A stretch of DNA of 8,743 nucleotides from Rubrobacter sp. (lineage in GTDB: Bacteria; Actinomycetota; Rubrobacteria; Rubrobacterales; Rubrobacteraceae). Shown piece by piece: positions 1 to 6,150 of the stretch. The first letter of the stretch is position 1. Each line of letters begins with the position of its first letter. The stretch covers positions 1-8,743 of the forward strand of contig JACDAR010000147.1 of NCBI GenBank assembly GCA_013695335.1, read 5' to 3'. The translations under genes were made by a program, and so were the position numbers. Under the pieces are notes generated by a model. It had not been told where the DNA came from. It did not search any database and worked only from the letters and a program-made list of their open reading frames with translations.

Positions 1-28
1 CTACCCTCGTATCTCCCAATCGACGGAA

Positions 29-55
29 GGCTAACATGGCCCAAAATGTATAGCC
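29..55. other. Imperfect hairpin upstream of the dehydrogenase gene
   Basis: The arms GGCTA (29-33) plus ACAT (34-37) pair with ATGT (46-49) plus TAGCC (51-55). The only interruption is one bulged A at 50, and the loop is 8 bases. No T-run follows on either strand, so it is not a textbook terminator. It could be the remnant terminator of a gene left of the window, or a leader structure for the dehydrogenase gene. The rest of 1-136 shows no coding region and no convincing promoter. Confidence 0.3.
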
Positions 56-124
56 GGTATCGGACATATCAACGCTCGGCGAGAGATTATCAGGGTACAA
101 GAGTTCCCAGATAAAGCGGTCACT

Positions 125-131
125 AAGGAGG
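125..131 (+). promoter_or_regulatory. Strong ribosome binding site for the dehydrogenase gene
   Basis: AAGGAGG is a near-perfect anti-16S match and ends 5 bases before the ATG at 137. It fixes the start of the gene and predicts efficient translation. Confidence 0.8.
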
Positions 132-136
132 ATAAG

Positions 137-1318
137 ATGAAAGCAGTAGCGTGGCACGGTAAGCGCGACGTTCGGGTGGACAACGTCCCAGACCCGACCA
201 TTCAGGAACCCACCGACGCCGTCATACGCATCACGACCACGGCGATCTGCGGCTCCGATCTGCACCTCTACGAGGTGCTCACCCCGTTCATGGGTGAGGG
301 CAACGTCCTCGGCCACGAGCCGATGGGCATAGTCGAAGAAGTAGGCCCTGAGGTCACGAACCTGTCCCCCGGCGACCGGGTGGTCATCCCGTTCCAGATC
401 TCCTGCGGCCACTGCTTCATGTGCGACCAGGGCCTCCAGACGCAGTGCGAGACCACCCAGGTGCGCGAGCAGGGCATGGGTGCCGCTCTTTTTGGATTCT
501 CCAAACTCTACGGAGAGGTGGCCGGTGGACAGGCCGAGTACCTGCGTGTCCCCCAGGCCCAGAACACGCACATCAAGGTCCCCGATGGTCCGCCCGACGA
601 GCGCTTCGTCTACCTCTCAGACGTGGTGCCGACGAGCTGGCAGGCGGTCGAATACGCGGGAATCCCGGACGGTGGCAGCGTCGCCGTCTTTGGCCTGGGG
701 CCGATCGGGGACATGTCCTCCCGCATCGCCCACCATCGCGGCCATCGGGTCATTGCCGTGGACATGGTGACGGAGCGGATAGAGAGGGCGCGCAGCAACG
801 GTATAGAAGTTCTCGACGCCCGTGAGCACGACAACGTTCCAGAGGCCATCCGCGAGATGACCGACGGCCGTGGTCCCGACTCGGTGATAGATGCGATCGG
901 GATGGAAGCGCACGGCTCACCCGCCACCGGACTCACGCAGCAGATCGCGGGCCTGCTTCCAGATGCGGCGGCCCAGAAGGTCTTCGAGCAAGGCGGGGTA
1001 GACCGCCTGAATGTCCTTTACCAGGCCATAGACACGGTGCGCCGGGGCGGCACGATCTCCCTGATCGGGGTCTACGGCGGAATGGCTGATCCCATTCCCA
1101 TGCTGACGCTCTTCGACAAGCAGATACAGCTCAGGATGGGCCAGGCCAACGTCAAGCACTGGGTGGACGACATAATGCCGCTTCTCACCGGCGACGACGA
1201 TCCGCTTGGGGTCGAGAGCTTCGCCACCCACAGGCTGCCGCTGGATGATGCGCCGCACGGATACGAGATCTTCCAGAAAAAGCAGGACGGTGCGATCAAG
1301 ATCCTGCTCCGCCCCTAA
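137..1318 (+). CDS. Zinc-dependent alcohol dehydrogenase, formaldehyde dehydrogenase-like
   Basis: A 393-residue medium-chain dehydrogenase/reductase, probably cytosolic, oxidising an alcohol, aldehyde or aldehyde-thiol adduct with NAD(H). The catalytic zinc ligands are visible as C38 (in ICGSD), H60-E61 (GHE) and probably D162 (in LSDVVPT). The structural-zinc cysteines are C90, C93, C96 and C104. The Rossmann loop is GLGPIG at 186-191, and the acidic D209 at the end of the next strand favours NAD over NADP. The EAHGS segment and the long insert at about 257-300 before RRGGT resemble the glutathione-dependent-formaldehyde-dehydrogenase-like subgroup rather than classical ADH; this is recalled family knowledge. 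The start is set by the ATG with AAGGAGG just upstream. A metallo-beta-lactamase-fold gene follows 120 bases downstream on the same strand, so the two may act in one pathway. The fold and cofactor are secure. The substrate is not: formaldehyde, another aldehyde, or a polyol are all possible. Confidence 0.92.
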   Translation: MKAVAWHGKRDVRVDNVPDPTIQEPTDAVIRITTTAICGSDLHLYEVLTPFMGEGNVLGHEPMGIVEEVGPEVTNLSPGDRVVIPFQISCGHCFMCDQGLQTQCETTQVREQGMGAALFGFSKLYGEVAGGQAEYLRVPQAQNTHIKVPDGPPDERFVYLSDVVPTSWQAVEYAGIPDGGSVAVFGLGPIGDMSSRIAHHRGHRVIAVDMVTERIERARSNGIEVLDAREHDNVPEAIREMTDGRGPDSVIDAIGMEAHGSPATGLTQQIAGLLPDAAAQKVFEQGGVDRLNVLYQAIDTVRRGGTISLIGVYGGMADPIPMLTLFDKQIQLRMGQANVKHWVDDIMPLLTGDDDPLGVESFATHRLPLDDAPHGYEIFQKKQDGAIKILLRP

Positions 1319-1340
1319 CGCAACCACGTCGAGAAAGGGG

Positions 1341-1419
1341 CTGGCCGTAGACGGCGAAGGGCAGGTGACGCAACCAGACAGGGAGCTCCGGGGACGGCCA
1401 GAACTCGTTTGAAACGAGT
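1341..1419 (+). other. Possible structured RNA between dehydrogenase and hydrolase genes
   Basis: CTGGCCGT (1341-1348) is perfectly complementary to ACGGCCAG (1394-1401), enclosing 45 bases that contain the palindrome GGAGCTCC (1382-1389). Immediately after comes a second perfect hairpin, ACTCGTTT (1403-1410) against AAACGAGT (1412-1419), which folds as a 6-7 bp stem with a 3-5 base loop. No T-run follows, and the ribosome binding site of the hydrolase starts only 6 bases later. This may be an intercistronic regulatory or processing structure, or chance pairing in GC-rich DNA. I match it to no known riboswitch class. Confidence 0.3.
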
Positions 1420-1438
1420 GGCTGAGAGGAGAGACTGA

Positions 1439-2179
1439 GTGCTTCAGAAGAACGTCGCACCCGGAGTCCACAGGATCGAAGATGCCTACACCAACTGGTA
1501 CATTGTCGAAGAGGACGGACGGCTCACCGTGGTGGATACGGGCGTGCCGACCTCGTGGAACTCGTTGATCGAAGCCCTCAAGAGCCTGGGACGGCGGCTC
1601 TCCGACATCGAGGCCGTCGTCCTGACCCACGCCCACTTCGACCACCTTGGTTTCGCGGAGCGCGCCCGCGCAACCCTCGGCGTGCCTGTCTGGGTCCACG
1701 AGAACGACGCGCCGCTCGCCTGGCGACCGCTCCAGTACACCCGCGAGAGATCCCGCTCCTACTACTTCGCCACCCAATTCCAGGCCGCCCCGATAGTCGC
1801 TTCGCTGGTGCGTAATCGGGCCTTCTGGCCCAGGCCGGTGAAGGAGGTACGACGGTACACTGATGGAACACTGCCCGTGCCCGGCTCTCCGCGTATCGTC
1901 TATACGCCGGGGCACACGATAGGCCACTGCGCGCTGCACCTGCCGGGTCGGGACACCGTCATCGCCGGGGATGCGATCGTGACCCTCGACCCTTACACCG
2001 CGAAGTCAGGACCCCGGATCGTGGCCCGCGCCGCCACCGCCGACAGCCGACGCGCCCTCGACTCCCTGGATGCGCTGGCCGAAACGGGCGCCCGAACGGT
2101 GCTCACGGGACACGGCGAACCCTGGACCGGGGGCGTGGAAAAGGCCGTGGAAGAAGCCCGTCTTGCAGGCGTCTCCTGA
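1439..2179 (+). CDS. MBL-fold (metallo-beta-lactamase superfamily) metallo-hydrolase
   Basis: A 246-residue soluble hydrolase of the glyoxalase II-like metallo-beta-lactamase fold. The dinuclear metal site is complete: H64-A-H66-F-D68-H69 (HxHxDH), H159 in TPGHT, D178 in AGDAI, and H225 in TGHGE. VVDTG at 31-35 is the usual early strand motif. No signal peptide or membrane segment is seen. The start is GTG at 1439, supported by GAGGAG at 1426-1431, seven bases upstream; an N-terminus leading straight into PGVHRIE fits the family. It follows a formaldehyde-dehydrogenase-like gene on the same strand. In that context, hydrolysis of a thiol ester produced by the dehydrogenase is a reasonable inference; in Mycobacterium a mycothiol-dependent formaldehyde dehydrogenase is, as I recall, also followed by such a hydrolase. 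Lactone or other ester hydrolysis cannot be excluded, because the fold serves many substrates. Confidence 0.9.
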   Translation: MLQKNVAPGVHRIEDAYTNWYIVEEDGRLTVVDTGVPTSWNSLIEALKSLGRRLSDIEAVVLTHAHFDHLGFAERARATLGVPVWVHENDAPLAWRPLQYTRERSRSYYFATQFQAAPIVASLVRNRAFWPRPVKEVRRYTDGTLPVPGSPRIVYTPGHTIGHCALHLPGRDTVIAGDAIVTLDPYTAKSGPRIVARAATADSRRALDSLDALAETGARTVLTGHGEPWTGGVEKAVEEARLAGVS

Positions 2180-2194
2180 AAACAGGGTGAAGGG

Positions 2195-2224
2195 TTGCCG
2201 AAGGACAAATCTTCTCTTCGGCGA
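2195..2224. terminator. Putative shared terminator hairpin between convergent genes
   Basis: GCCGAAG (2197-2203) pairs perfectly with CTTCGGC (2216-2222) across a 12-base loop; the stem can extend outward by a G-U and a T-A pair. It lies in the 53-base gap between the ends of the + strand hydrolase gene and the - strand pth gene, where a bidirectional terminator is expected. There is no T-run on either side, so it may work weakly or need Rho. Confidence 0.4.
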
Positions 2225-2232
2225 TTACGTCT

Positions 2233-2769
2233 TCAGCCCCGCACGTTGAAGCGGTTCATCGCGGCCTCGGGGCCGGATTCTATGACGGCTTCCACCGCGT
2301 CCGCCGCGCGCGGGATGGACTCCTTCACGGCCGAGTCCATCTTGCCGAGCACGTAGTTGGTCACGGTCATGCCGTCCGGGGGACGTCCGATCCCGATGCG
2401 AACCCTGACGAAATCGTTGCCCCGGTGCCTGATGATGGAACGCAGGCCGTTGTGGCCTCCGGCTCCGCCTCCCACTTTCACGCGCACGACGCCAGCTTCG
2501 AGGTCGAGGTCGTCGTGAACCACGATCAGGTCTTCCGTCCTGAAATTCCCGAGTGCCGCGCCCGAGTCGTTCATGAACGTCTGCGGCTTGATGAGGTCCG
2601 CCGACGTGGACCCATAGTTTATCTGGGCTGCCTGGGAACGTTTCTTCCTCCGCCAGTCACCGCCGTGGCGGCTGGCAAGCTCGTCTGCGACCAGGAATCC
2701 AGCGTTGTGGCGGGTGCGCTCGTAGCGGCTGCCGGGGTTGCCCAGGCCATAGACGACGGGGGACCGCAA
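2233..2769 (-). CDS. pth: Peptidyl-tRNA hydrolase
   Basis: Releases tRNA from peptidyl-tRNAs that drop off stalled or aborted ribosomes. With the start chosen here it is 178 residues, slightly short for the bacterial family (about 185-200). Family motifs in order: GLGNPG at 8-13 (N11), RHNAGF at 20-25 (catalytic H21), TFMNDSG at 64-70 (N67), HDDLDL at 85-90 (D86) and GGHNGL at 104-109 (N107). The frame stays open upstream to 2964, but that extension is the acidic tail of L25 read in another frame and gives an Arg/Lys-rich artefact. The TTG at 2769 is the only ATG/GTG/TTG start between the L25 stop and the first conserved motif, and places GLGNPG at the usual distance from the N-terminus. The Shine-Dalgarno match is poor (a G-run 3 bases away). 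Between the FMN motif and HDDLDL it is about 6 residues shorter than E. coli Pth as I recall it. It is the last gene of the glmU-prs-rplY unit. Confidence 0.93.
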   Translation of the reverse strand: MRSPVVYGLGNPGSRYERTRHNAGFLVADELASRHGGDWRRKKRSQAAQINYGSTSADLIKPQTFMNDSGAALGNFRTEDLIVVHDDLDLEAGVVRVKVGGGAGGHNGLRSIIRHRGNDFVRVRIGIGRPPDGMTVTNYVLGKMDSAVKESIPRAADAVEAVIESGPEAAMNRFNVRG

Positions 2770-2793
2770 TGGCCCCCCGCCCGTTCCGTCGCT

Positions 2794-2815
2794 GGCGCGT
2801 GGCGTGGCCCGCGCC
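2794..2815 (-). other. GC-rich hairpin between rplY and pth
   Basis: On the - strand GGCGCG (2815-2810) pairs with CGCGCC (2799-2794), and an inner GGC/GCC pair closes a 3-base loop, with one bulged A. It lies inside the 55-base gap between rplY and pth, about 25 bases before the pth start. No T-run follows on the - strand, so a terminator is unlikely. It may mark an RNA processing or stability point, or simply reflect high GC. Confidence 0.25.
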
Positions 2816-2824
2816 GGTTCTGGA

Positions 2825-3517
2825 TTACCCGTTCTCTTCCTCGGAGGATTGCTCCGCAGCATCCTCTTCGCCTTCTTCCACATCCTCGGAAGCAGCCTCC
2901 TCGCCCTCTTCCTCGACGATGCCCGCAGCTTCGATCTCTTCCTCGGTGATCTCCGTCGGCGCAACCACCGTGACCGCGACTTCCTCCGGTTCGGAGATGA
3001 GCGACACGCCCTCTGGGAGCGTCAACCCACCGAGCGACAGGTTGTCGCCCATCTGGAGGTTGGAGACGTTGACGGTGATCTCCTGCGGTATGTTCCCCGG
3101 CAGGGACTCGACCTGGAGTTCGTAGGCGACCTGCTGCAAGACGCCGCCGTCCTGCTCCACGCCGGGGGCCTCGCCCTCGACCCGCAGCGGAACCGTAACC
3201 TCGATCCTCTGGGTCATGTTCACGGGGATGAAGTCAACGTGAACCAGCCGCCCCGATACAGGGTCGCGCTGCACGTCAACCACGCGGGCAGTGGATGTAT
3301 CCGAGCCCACGCTGATGTTGTACAGGGCGTTGTCCCCGAAATGCGTGAGCGTATAGTCCACTGCCTTGTCAGGGACAGCCAGCGTGGTTCCGCCACCCGC
3401 CTCGTTGCCCTCGCCGTACAGCACGGCAGGGATGAACCCAGAAGCCCGCAGCCGCCGGGCGTCGTTCTTTCCCCGGCCCTCGCGCGCCCTCGCCTGCAAA
3501 TCTACGTTATCCGCCAC
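2825..3517 (-). CDS. rplY: 50S ribosomal protein L25, general stress (CTC/TL5) type
   Basis: Binds 5S rRNA in the large ribosomal subunit. At 230 residues it is the long CTC/TL5 form rather than the roughly 94-residue E. coli L25. The N-terminal 5S-binding domain covers about 1-97, with GRGKNDARRLRASGFIPAVLYG at 14-35 (a basic strand followed by the conserved FIPAVLYG) and VDVQRDPVSGRLVHVDF at 80-96. The C-terminal beta domain spans about 98-187, including VPLRVEGEAPGV and LPEGVSL. Residues 188-230 form a disordered-looking tail with 21 Glu/Asp. The start is GTG at 3517 with AGGAGGT at 3531-3525, seven bases upstream, an excellent site. It lies between prs and pth, as in many actinobacteria, and ends with TAA. 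A perfect palindrome sits just upstream of its ribosome binding site. Confidence 0.93.
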   Translation of the reverse strand: MADNVDLQARAREGRGKNDARRLRASGFIPAVLYGEGNEAGGGTTLAVPDKAVDYTLTHFGDNALYNISVGSDTSTARVVDVQRDPVSGRLVHVDFIPVNMTQRIEVTVPLRVEGEAPGVEQDGGVLQQVAYELQVESLPGNIPQEITVNVSNLQMGDNLSLGGLTLPEGVSLISEPEEVAVTVVAPTEITEEEIEAAGIVEEEGEEAASEDVEEGEEDAAEQSSEEENG

Positions 3518-3542
3518 TTCGACTACCTCCTGATGCCTGTAA

Positions 3543-3562
3543 GGGCGGTTCTCGAACCGCCC
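3543..3562. repeat. Perfect palindrome in the prs-rplY intergenic region
   Basis: GGGCGGTTC (3543-3551) and GAACCGCCC (3554-3562) are exact inverse complements. In RNA they form an 8 bp stem closed by a 4-base loop (CGAG on the - strand). It lies between the prs stop and the rplY ribosome binding site, which begins 12 bases after the stem. On the - strand only TTAC follows, so it is a poor intrinsic terminator. Similar GGGGCGG palindromes occur as dispersed intergenic repeats in several high-GC genomes (recalled, not checked). It could be such a repeat, an RNA processing site, or a leader hairpin affecting rplY expression. Confidence 0.5.
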
Positions 3563-3577
3563 CGACGCCCGAGACCT

Positions 3578-4570
3578 CTAAAAAAGCTGGTTCTCGCCCA
3601 TGAAGATCCTGCTCACCGACTCGTCCGTGAAGACGTTTTTGATGGTGCTCGCCAGGATCGGGGCGATGTTTAACGTATGTATCTTAGAACGCGGCTGGTC
3701 CTCCTTCAAGGGAAGCGTGTCAGTAACCACTACCTCCCTGATGTGTGAATCTTCGATCTTCTGGTACGCGTCACCGGAGAACTCGCCGTGCGTGGCCGCC
3801 GCGTATATCTCGGTCGCGCCCTCGTGCCTCAGGCGATCCGCCGCGTTTACCAGCGTGCCACCCGTGGCGATCACGTCGTCTATCATGATCACACGCCGAT
3901 CCTCGACGTCACCGATGACGTGCGTTACCTCGGTCTCCCCACGCCCCCGGCGCGTCTTGCTCAGGATGGCCCACGGAAGCCCAAGATGGTCTGCCAGCCG
4001 CTTGGCTACTTTCGCCTCACCGGTGTCAGGGGCGACGACCACGGCGTCCTCCGCATCGCGGAAACCAGCGTCCACGAAGTAGTCGACGAAGGTGTGCATC
4101 GCAGTCAGGTGATCCACGGGGAAGGAGAAGAAACCCTCGATCTGGCCCACGTGAAGGTCCATGGTCATCACCCGCTCTGCGCCCGCGGCCTGGATCATGT
4201 TCGCCACCAACCGCGCCGTTATTGGCTCGCGGGGCTTGGTCTTCCTGTCCTGGCGGGAGTAGGCGTACCAGGGGATGACGGCGGTGATGCGCTTGGCAGA
4301 AGCCCGATTGGCGGCGTCGATCATCACCAGAAGCTCCATGAGGTTGTCGTTCACGGGCTGGCAGAGGGACTGGATGATGAATACGTCAGCCCCGCGCACA
4401 GACTCGTGGTAGCGGGCGTATACCTCGCCGTTGGGGAAGGTTTCGATCTGTGCCCCGCCCAGCTCGACTTCGAGCCGGTCGGCGATCTTCTCGGCGAGAA
4501 GCGGGTAGCCGCGTCCCGAAAATAGCATCAGCCGCTTCTCGGTATTCTGCGACAGGTAGCCGTTTTGCAT
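3578..4570 (-). CDS. prs: Ribose-phosphate pyrophosphokinase (PRPP synthetase)
   Basis: Makes phosphoribosyl pyrophosphate from ribose 5-phosphate and ATP, feeding purine, pyrimidine, NAD, His and Trp synthesis in the cytosol. At 330 residues it has the length of a class I enzyme. Visible motifs: LFSGRGYPLLAEKIA at 16-30; FPNGEVYAR at 45-53; YSRQDRK at 104-110 near the ATP site; metal-binding DLHVGQIEGFF at 138-148; PDTGEAK at 181-187 in the ribose-phosphate region; flexible-loop KTRRG at 205-209; and the PRPP loop MIDDVIATGGTL at 229-240. The ATG at 4570 lies 7 bases after the glmU stop. A GGAGGG (4587-4582) overlapping the end of glmU serves as ribosome binding site at a longish 11-base spacing. 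Tight packing suggests co-translation with glmU, the same order as in Mycobacterium. PDTGEAK differs a little from the more usual PDxGGxxR version but keeps the fold. Confidence 0.96.
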   Translation of the reverse strand: MQNGYLSQNTEKRLMLFSGRGYPLLAEKIADRLEVELGGAQIETFPNGEVYARYHESVRGADVFIIQSLCQPVNDNLMELLVMIDAANRASAKRITAVIPWYAYSRQDRKTKPREPITARLVANMIQAAGAERVMTMDLHVGQIEGFFSFPVDHLTAMHTFVDYFVDAGFRDAEDAVVVAPDTGEAKVAKRLADHLGLPWAILSKTRRGRGETEVTHVIGDVEDRRVIMIDDVIATGGTLVNAADRLRHEGATEIYAAATHGEFSGDAYQKIEDSHIREVVVTDTLPLKEDQPRSKIHTLNIAPILASTIKNVFTDESVSRIFMGENQLF

Positions 4571-4577
4571 CTCGGCG

Positions 4578-5975
4578 TTAACCCTCCGTCTCGTCTCGTG
4601 TTCGCTTTTGTTTATCGTTCCCTGGGGCGTCCCGGATCACACGCGCCGGCATCCCGACAGCCAGCTTGCCAGGCGGTATGTCCTTGTTGATCACGCTTCC
4701 AGCCCCGAGGTACGCGCCATCTCCTATTGTAACCGGCGCGATCAAACTGGTATTCACCCCTGTGAACACGCCGTCCCCGATCCGGGTTCGATTCTTGTTC
4801 ACCCCGTCGTAGTTGGCCGTGATGGTCCCGGCGCCCAGGTTGGACCGCTCCCCGATCTCCGTGTCCCCGACGTAGCTGAGATGGGGAACCTTGCTCCCAT
4901 CCCCCACCTTCGTGTTCTTGACCTCGCAGTAAGCCCCGACCTTGGAATCCGTGCCGAGGATCGTGCCTGGACGCAGGTACGTGAAAGGGCCAACCTTGGC
5001 CCCAGCCCCAACGCCAGCGCCGCGCCCGACGGAATGCTCGACGCTAGCCCCGTCCCCGACCACGGTGTCGAGGAGGTCCGTGGAAGGTCCGATCACGCAG
5101 TCAGCCCCGATCTTCGTCTCACCACGCAGGAACGTTCCAGGAAGAATTACCGTGTCGCGCCCGATCTCCACCGTCGCCTCGATGTGCGTGGATACAGGGT
5201 CCCGCACCGTCACCCCGGCGCGCATGTGGGCGTCGAGGATGCGGCGGCGCAGGATCTCCTCAGCCCGCGCAAGCTGCGCCCTGTCGTTGACCAGGTTCGC
5301 CTCTTCGAGGTCCTTCAGCCTGTACGTCACGGCCCGGCTTTCCCTGCCGATGATCTCAAGCGCATCCGTCAGATACAACTCGCCCTGGCTATTGTCGGTC
5401 TCCAGCTTCCCGAGGGCGTCCCGTATCTCGGGCAGCCCGAAGGCGTAAAGCCCCAGGTTCACCTGCCTGACCTCGCGCTCCTCCACCGTCGCGTCCCGCT
5501 CCTCGACTATCCGAACCACCCCGGCGTCCTCGATGACGCGCCCGAGCCCCGTTGGGTCGGGCGGCTCCGCCACCAGCACCGTCGCCCCCACGTCCGCGGA
5601 GCGGTGACGCTCGACGAGCCCCCCGAGCGTGCGGTCGGAGATCAAAGGTCCATCCCCGTTCACCACGAGGAGGATGCCATCTTCCTCCTCGATGGCCCCG
5701 AGCGCGACCCGCACCGCGTGGCCCGTCCCGAGTTGCTCCTCCTGCAATACTGGCTCTGTGTCAGGCGGAAGACCTGCCCGGACTTCCTCGGCCTGATGTC
5801 CGACGACGACGAGCGTGCGCTCCGGAGACAGGGATCTAATAGCCCCGATCGCATAGTTGACCATTGGCACGCCGCAAAGGGTATGCAGCACCTTCGCCCG
5901 ATTGGACCTCATCCTGGTGCCCTTGCCCGCGGCGAGCACGACAGCGTAGATCGGCGGGTTTTCTGCTGGGGTCAT
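4578..5975 (-). CDS. glmU: Bifunctional UDP-GlcNAc pyrophosphorylase / glucosamine-1-phosphate acetyltransferase
   Basis: Catalyses the last two steps to UDP-GlcNAc, the precursor of peptidoglycan: acetylation of glucosamine-1-phosphate, then uridylylation. The 465 residues match the family. The N-terminal Rossmann-like uridylyltransferase domain (about 8-235) shows LAAGKGTRMRS at 14-24 with K28 just after, GTGHAV at 83-88, NGDGPL at 106-111 (metal-binding D108), and N230 in LVNDR. After a linker helix the left-handed beta-helix acetyltransferase domain (about 255-445) has repeated I/V-G-hexapeptides, YLRPGT at 333-338, catalytic H365 in SKVPHLSYVGD, and GAGTITANYDG at 381-391. The final 15 or so residues are charged and probably disordered. 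The start ATG at 5975 has AAGGAGT (5992-5986) upstream. It lies 50 bases downstream of tRNA-Gln with no terminator between, so it is probably transcribed with the tRNA from the promoter at 6117-6145. Confidence 0.97.
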   Translation of the reverse strand: MTPAENPPIYAVVLAAGKGTRMRSNRAKVLHTLCGVPMVNYAIGAIRSLSPERTLVVVGHQAEEVRAGLPPDTEPVLQEEQLGTGHAVRVALGAIEEEDGILLVVNGDGPLISDRTLGGLVERHRSADVGATVLVAEPPDPTGLGRVIEDAGVVRIVEERDATVEEREVRQVNLGLYAFGLPEIRDALGKLETDNSQGELYLTDALEIIGRESRAVTYRLKDLEEANLVNDRAQLARAEEILRRRILDAHMRAGVTVRDPVSTHIEATVEIGRDTVILPGTFLRGETKIGADCVIGPSTDLLDTVVGDGASVEHSVGRGAGVGAGAKVGPFTYLRPGTILGTDSKVGAYCEVKNTKVGDGSKVPHLSYVGDTEIGERSNLGAGTITANYDGVNKNRTRIGDGVFTGVNTSLIAPVTIGDGAYLGAGSVINKDIPPGKLAVGMPARVIRDAPGNDKQKRTRDETEG

Positions 5976-6025
5976 GCTCTTGCGGACTCCTTCGGGCGGC
6001 TTGTGGACGGGGGCGAACTCTATTG

Positions 6026-6096
6026 CTGGGGCGGCAGGATTCGAACCTGCGATCCCGGGACCAAAACCCGGTGCCTTGCCGCTTGGCTACGCCCCA
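6026..6096 (-). tRNA. tRNA-Gln (anticodon UUG)
   Basis: A complete 71-base cloverleaf read on the - strand. The acceptor TGGGGCG pairs with CGCCCCA and the discriminator is G. The D arm is GCC/GGC around an AAGCGGCAA loop. The anticodon stem CCGGG/CCCGG encloses loop TTTTGGT, giving anticodon TTG (reads CAA and, by wobble, CAG). The T arm is GCAGG-TTCGAAT-CCTGC. The U1-A72 end pair is typical of glutamine tRNAs. The 3' CCA is not encoded (CAA follows the discriminator), so it must be added after processing. It stands 50 bases upstream of glmU. Confidence 0.97.
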
Positions 6097-6116
6097 TCGC
6101 CTCGTGTGCGCCGCAG

Positions 6117-6145
6117 ATTATACCGAAGCGGCAAGGTGCTATCAG
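6117..6145 (-). promoter_or_regulatory. Promoter for tRNA-Gln and probably the glmU-prs-rplY-pth unit
   Basis: On the - strand CTGATA (6145-6140, 4 of 6 matches to TTGACA) is followed by a 17-base spacer and a perfect TATAAT (6122-6117). This is the classic primary sigma factor layout. It falls entirely in the short gap between the ispE stop and the tRNA 5' end, with predicted initiation about 6110, leaving a leader of about 14 bases before the tRNA. The exact spacing and position make it the most convincing promoter in the window. Confidence 0.75.
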
Positions 6146-6150
6146 CGGGA

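Noticed and set aside
1..124. Possible promoter for the dehydrogenase gene
   Set aside because: Several AT-rich hexamers (for example TATAGC, GATAAA) occur, but none has a partner at proper spacing. A promoter may exist, but I cannot place it.
1422..1429. CTGAGAGG, recalling the TPP riboswitch core
   Set aside because: None of the other conserved TPP elements are present, and it coincides with the purine-rich ribosome binding site of the hydrolase gene.
917..1939. A 340-codon - strand frame across the dehydrogenase and hydrolase genes
   Set aside because: Spans two real + strand genes and the gap between them; no domain and no ribosome binding context.
2770..2964. N-terminal extension of Pth rich in Arg/Lys
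   Set aside because: It is the L25 acidic tail read in another frame; conserved Pth sequence begins only at about 2760 and a fitting TTG start exists at 2769.
2804..3673. A 289-codon + strand frame over rplY and the prs end
   Set aside because: Antisense to well-identified genes, with low-complexity composition and no motif.
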